Shown here piece by piece: positions 61,308 to 64,000 of a stretch of DNA of 64,000 nucleotides (position 1 is the first letter of the stretch; each line of letters starts with the position of its first letter). This DNA is from Psychrobacillus sp. NEAU-3TGS. GTDB lineage: Bacteria > Bacillota > Bacilli > Bacillales_A > Planococcaceae. Both the position numbers and the translations under genes were made by a program. The stretch covers positions 651,661 through 715,660 of the forward strand of contig NZ_JAPNOZ010000010.1 in NCBI RefSeq assembly GCF_029955155.1, in the 5' to 3' direction. The notes under the pieces were generated by a model that was not told the DNA's origin, did no database searches, and saw only the letters and a program-made list of their open reading frames with translations.

Positions 61308-62561
61308 TCAAACAGTTCGTGCATGAATTGAGTTTTCTGCATTCCAACTCACTTCTCCATATGTCTGATTGCCTTTATAGAAGATGGCTTCAGTTTTAGA
61401 TGTTCGAGCTACAGCCTCTGCGCTAGAGGTAGCGTTGACGAATACAAACGTTGCTTCATCTCCTACTTTTGGCCATTGCTGTTCTCCCGAAGTAGATAAA
61501 GGGGTAACCCCACCTGTAATAAACTTTAAATTACGTGCTAATTGATCTTCTTGAGCCTGGCGATAGACAAGACTATATTTCGTTGATTTTTCAAGTAAAC
61601 TCCCTGTTCCAAAGGAGGACCAGGAATCATAGAATCCATCGCAACCAAAATGTACCTTTACACCTGAATGATCTAATAAATCAATTGGGGGAATTGAACG
61701 AGTTAAAGGTACGGTAGACATAATTGCAGTTTCTGTCTGTACAAGTTCTTCGATCAATGTACGTTGCTGAACTTCCGGAATACTACCCAATGCAAAAGCA
61801 TGGCTGACAGCTGTTCGACCTTCCCACCCCTGACTCCGAACAATCTCTAAGAGTTTAGATATTGTATATGCACCTATATGTCCTTCATCATGCAAGTGAA
61901 TATCAACATCCGCATTGTATCGCTCTGCAAGTTGCATCATCGTGCGCAGTGAAGTTTCAATTTTCCCATCAATGCCTGCAGGGTCTAATCCACCGATATG
62001 GGTAGCACCTTCAAGCATAGCCTCATGCATTAGTTCAACGACTCCTGTGTTTAACATCCCATGTTGCGGAAAAGCAACGATTTCATAACTCAATTTATCC
62101 TTGGATTCCTCTAACGCTTCTCGAACTGAAATCAAATTCTGGAGACCGATGTACGGGTCAATATTTACATGTGTCCGAATATGCGTTGCGCCTTGTGAAG
62201 CAAGCAGATCGATCATCGCCAATGCACGTTGCTTTCCTGTCTGTGCTAGCTCCGCAAGTTCGACTGCCTCCAATCTCAGGCGTTCTTTTAAATTTGCAGC
62301 TGGCTGAATTGATTTCCAGTCCAACGATAGGTATGTTTTGTCCAAATGATTGTGCATTTCCCTAAATCCGGGCATTAATAACAAACCATTCATCGATTGA
62401 GATCGAACATCAGTCGGGAGAGGAACTTCGACAGGTTGAACAGACTGTATTTTCCCTTCAACTATCTCAATGGAAACAAGTTCTGTAATGGTATACAGTG
62501 TTCCATTTGCATCTGTTTTTCGTCCAGTCTCAATCTTCACATCGGTTAACCAAAACGTCAT
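61308..62561 (-). CDS. Amidohydrolase family protein (cytosine deaminase-like), copy 2
   Basis: The 417-residue TIM-barrel metal hydrolase has the metal motif MPGFREMHNHLDKTYLS, the barrel His in DVDIHLHDEGHIG and SHAFALGSIPEVQQ, and the catalytic Asp region FGCDGFYDSWSSFGTGS. It belongs to the cytosine deaminase/TrzA branch that hydrolyses cyclic amidines or amides. It overlaps the other copy by four bases and shares the same domain plan, so a recent duplication or a two-step pathway is likely. The substrate is unknown. Confidence 0.85.
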   Translation of the reverse strand: MTFWLTDVKIETGRKTDANGTLYTITELVSIEIVEGKIQSVQPVEVPLPTDVRSQSMNGLLLMPGFREMHNHLDKTYLSLDWKSIQPAANLKERLRLEAVELAELAQTGKQRALAMIDLLASQGATHIRTHVNIDPYIGLQNLISVREALEESKDKLSYEIVAFPQHGMLNTGVVELMHEAMLEGATHIGGLDPAGIDGKIETSLRTMMQLAERYNADVDIHLHDEGHIGAYTISKLLEIVRSQGWEGRTAVSHAFALGSIPEVQQRTLIEELVQTETAIMSTVPLTRSIPPIDLLDHSGVKVHFGCDGFYDSWSSFGTGSLLEKSTKYSLVYRQAQEDQLARNLKFITGGVTPLSTSGEQQWPKVGDEATFVFVNATSSAEAVARTSKTEAIFYKGNQTYGEVSWNAENSIHARTV

Positions 62562-63796
62562 GAATGAACGCCTTCTTCCACAACTTGTTTAGGAACAAAT
62601 ATATTTCCCTTCCCATACACAGCGCGAATTGGTTTTCGTCTTGCAATCGCTTCTGCACTGCAGGTAGCGTCAACCAATAAAAATGAAGCATCATCTCCCG
62701 CCTTTGGCCATTGTAGGTCTCCAGTTGGTGATAGTGGTGTCACCCCACCTGTAGCGAAACGAAGTAATTGGCTTAGACCAATTTCATCACTAATACGAAA
62801 ACGCTCTCCCAATAATGCTAATTTCTGAATGGTATCCCCTGTTCCAAATGGAGACCAGTGATCTGTAATACTGTCATGTCCAACTGAAACCGGAACATTG
62901 TTTTCCCAGAGGTAGGGAATAGGTATAGTCGGTCGATTGACAGGTACTGTAGTCGTTACATCAATACCAACCTCTGCAAGTCTTTCGGTTACTATCTGTA
63001 ATCGTGGATCGACAAGATCTCCGAGAGCCAAAGCATGGCTGATAGTTACCTTGCCCTGCTTTCCTGATGCCTCTGTCAGTTCTGCAATTTGTTCCATTTG
63101 AAAGGTTCCAAGGGAATCTGGATCATGTAAGTGAATATCAATCGGTGCATCAAATTCCTGTGCAATTGAGAAGACAGTTTCTAAGCTTTTTTCGATGTTA
63201 CGGTCAACAGTTGCTGGATCGACACCCCCAACATGCGTTGCTCCATTCGCCATTGCTTGACGAACAAGTTCGACTGAATCACTGCGTAATAGTCCGTGTT
63301 GTGGGAAAGCTACAATTTCATAGGTGATCAAGTCTTTATAGGCTTCTAGTGCTCTGACTGTAGCTTTCAAATTCTCAATTCCAACGACTGGGTCGATATT
63401 ACAATGTGTACGTATGTGTGTATGTCCATTCTGAATCAACAATTCGAGCATTTTCTTTGCACGCTCTTCCACCGTTGGCAATTGGTCTTTTAACACCTTT
63501 TGTTCTTCTTCAATTCGAGTAAATATTCCATTAATTGCTGGTCTGACTGCCTTCCAAGGTCCCCCGTAGTATGTTTTATCAATGTGAATGTGCATCTCAC
63601 GGAATGCAGGAATCATCAACGCCCCATTTGCATCTATCATTTCACTTTCAGATGGAGGTGCTTCTGTTGTGACATTGGCAATTTCCCCTTTTTCAATTTG
63701 AATATTCACTAGTTCTGTCAATGTTTTAGCGACTGTATTTTCAGGCTTTTCGTATCCTTTTTCAATTCGAACGTTTGTAATCCAATAATTATTCAT
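62558..63796 (-). CDS. Amidohydrolase family protein (cytosine deaminase-like), copy 1
   Basis: The 412-residue paralogue has IPAFREMHIHIDKTYYGGPW, DIHLHDPDSLGTFQME, ISHALALGDLVDPR and VGHDSITDHWSPFGTGDT, the same metal ligands as copy 2. It begins 63 bp downstream of a peptide-type solute-binding protein gene, so the imported compound may be its substrate. Strong GGAGGAAG precedes ATG 63796. Confidence 0.85.
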   Translation of the reverse strand: MNNYWITNVRIEKGYEKPENTVAKTLTELVNIQIEKGEIANVTTEAPPSESEMIDANGALMIPAFREMHIHIDKTYYGGPWKAVRPAINGIFTRIEEEQKVLKDQLPTVEERAKKMLELLIQNGHTHIRTHCNIDPVVGIENLKATVRALEAYKDLITYEIVAFPQHGLLRSDSVELVRQAMANGATHVGGVDPATVDRNIEKSLETVFSIAQEFDAPIDIHLHDPDSLGTFQMEQIAELTEASGKQGKVTISHALALGDLVDPRLQIVTERLAEVGIDVTTTVPVNRPTIPIPYLWENNVPVSVGHDSITDHWSPFGTGDTIQKLALLGERFRISDEIGLSQLLRFATGGVTPLSPTGDLQWPKAGDDASFLLVDATCSAEAIARRKPIRAVYGKGNIFVPKQVVEEGVHS

Positions 63797-63859
63797 TTAT
63801 TTCTTCCTCCTTTAATAGTCAGTGGCAATACCTTGATAGCTGATGCCGAGATATGATGA

Positions 63860-64000
63860 TTATTCAGTAATCTTTACATTCTCAATCATGAGGTAGTTCG
63901 ATGCGTTTAACCAATAACCAGACACATTTTTGTTGGATACAGCCAAGTGTTCATAGTTACGGATTGGTACATATACTGCTTCGTCTAACTCAATTTGTAA
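63860..64000 (-). CDS. ABC transporter substrate-binding protein, family 5 (C-terminal end only)
   Basis: The last 46 codons are present and read AVYVPIRNYEHLAVSNKNVS then GYWLNASNYLMIENVKITE. This is the usual C-terminal pattern of oligopeptide/nickel-type solute-binding proteins (VPxRNxEHLxVxxxNVxG). The rest lies outside the window. It is probably part of the same operon as the two amidohydrolases. Confidence 0.7.
   Translation of the reverse strand, partial: LQIELDEAVYVPIRNYEHLAVSNKNVSGYWLNASNYLMIENVKITE

Overview
The window is a low-GC Bacillota chromosome segment from a motile, endospore-forming member of the Bacillales. The gene order follows Bacillus subtilis almost exactly: ssbB–ywpF–fabZ–flhP–flhO–mbl–spoIIID–spoIIQ–spoIID–murAA–ywzB–atpCDGAHFEBI–upp–glyA–ywlG–rpiB–ywlE–mntP–ywlC–spoIIR–prmC–prfA–tdk–rpmE–rho–glpX–murAB–tal–fbaA–spo0F–ywjG–pyrG–rpoE. 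The short SpoIIQ, the IcmF/beta-oxidation block and the repeat families suggest the Lysinibacillus/Psychrobacillus/Sporosarcina group; that is inference. Nearly every gene is on the minus strand. I saw no tRNA, rRNA, CRISPR array, prophage or insertion sequence.

Layout. 1–5 kb: the end of a single-stranded DNA-binding protein, ywpF, an Asn-rich lipoprotein, fabZ, an EpuA-like membrane protein, flagellar rod genes flhO/flhP, and mbl. 5.4–8.6 kb: sporulation genes spoIIID, spoIIQ and spoIID, then a NERD-domain gene broken by an in-frame stop. 8.9–18.1 kb: murAA, ywzB and the complete ATP synthase operon behind a clear sigma-A promoter. 18.3–28.9 kb: upp (frameshifted), glyA, ywlG, rpiB, a chemoreceptor, ywlE, mntP, tsaC, spoIIR, prmC, prfA and tdk. 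29.1–36.4 kb: rpmE, rho, glpX, murAB, tal, fbaA, spo0F and ywjG. 36.6–38.9 kb: pyrG (frameshifted) behind a CTP-sensing attenuator, and rpoE. 39.2–50.0 kb: a fatty-acid/branched-acyl degradation block (fadF, thiolase, 3-hydroxyacyl-CoA dehydrogenase, two acyl-CoA dehydrogenases, a TetR regulator, and B12-dependent isobutyryl-CoA mutase icmF, frameshifted). 50.3–60.8 kb: a 13-gene corrinoid salvage operon under a cobalamin riboswitch. 61–64 kb: a gene remnant, two tandem amidohydrolases, and the end of a peptide-type ABC solute-binding protein.

How it works together. The B12 operon imports corrinoids (BtuFCD), remodels them (a CbiZ domain fused to BtuD), rebuilds the aminopropanol arm (CobD, CbiB), activates it (CobU), and joins it to alpha-ribazole phosphate (CblT, CblS, CobS, CobC), with PduO adenosylating. 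The product is the cofactor of IcmF, encoded 10 kb away. Promoters for sigma-F (spoIIQ, spoIIR), sigma-H (spo0F) and sigma-E (spoIIID) can be read directly. A perfect FadR-type palindrome overlaps the fadF promoter.

Most unusual. Degenerate arrays of the octamer GCAACCAA lie at a strict 20–21 bp period in five intergenic regions. Four of the five begin within about 5–30 bp after an intrinsic terminator and have the same orientation relative to the terminated gene. Three highly conserved genes (upp, pyrG, icmF) each lack a single base; assembly error is the simplest explanation.
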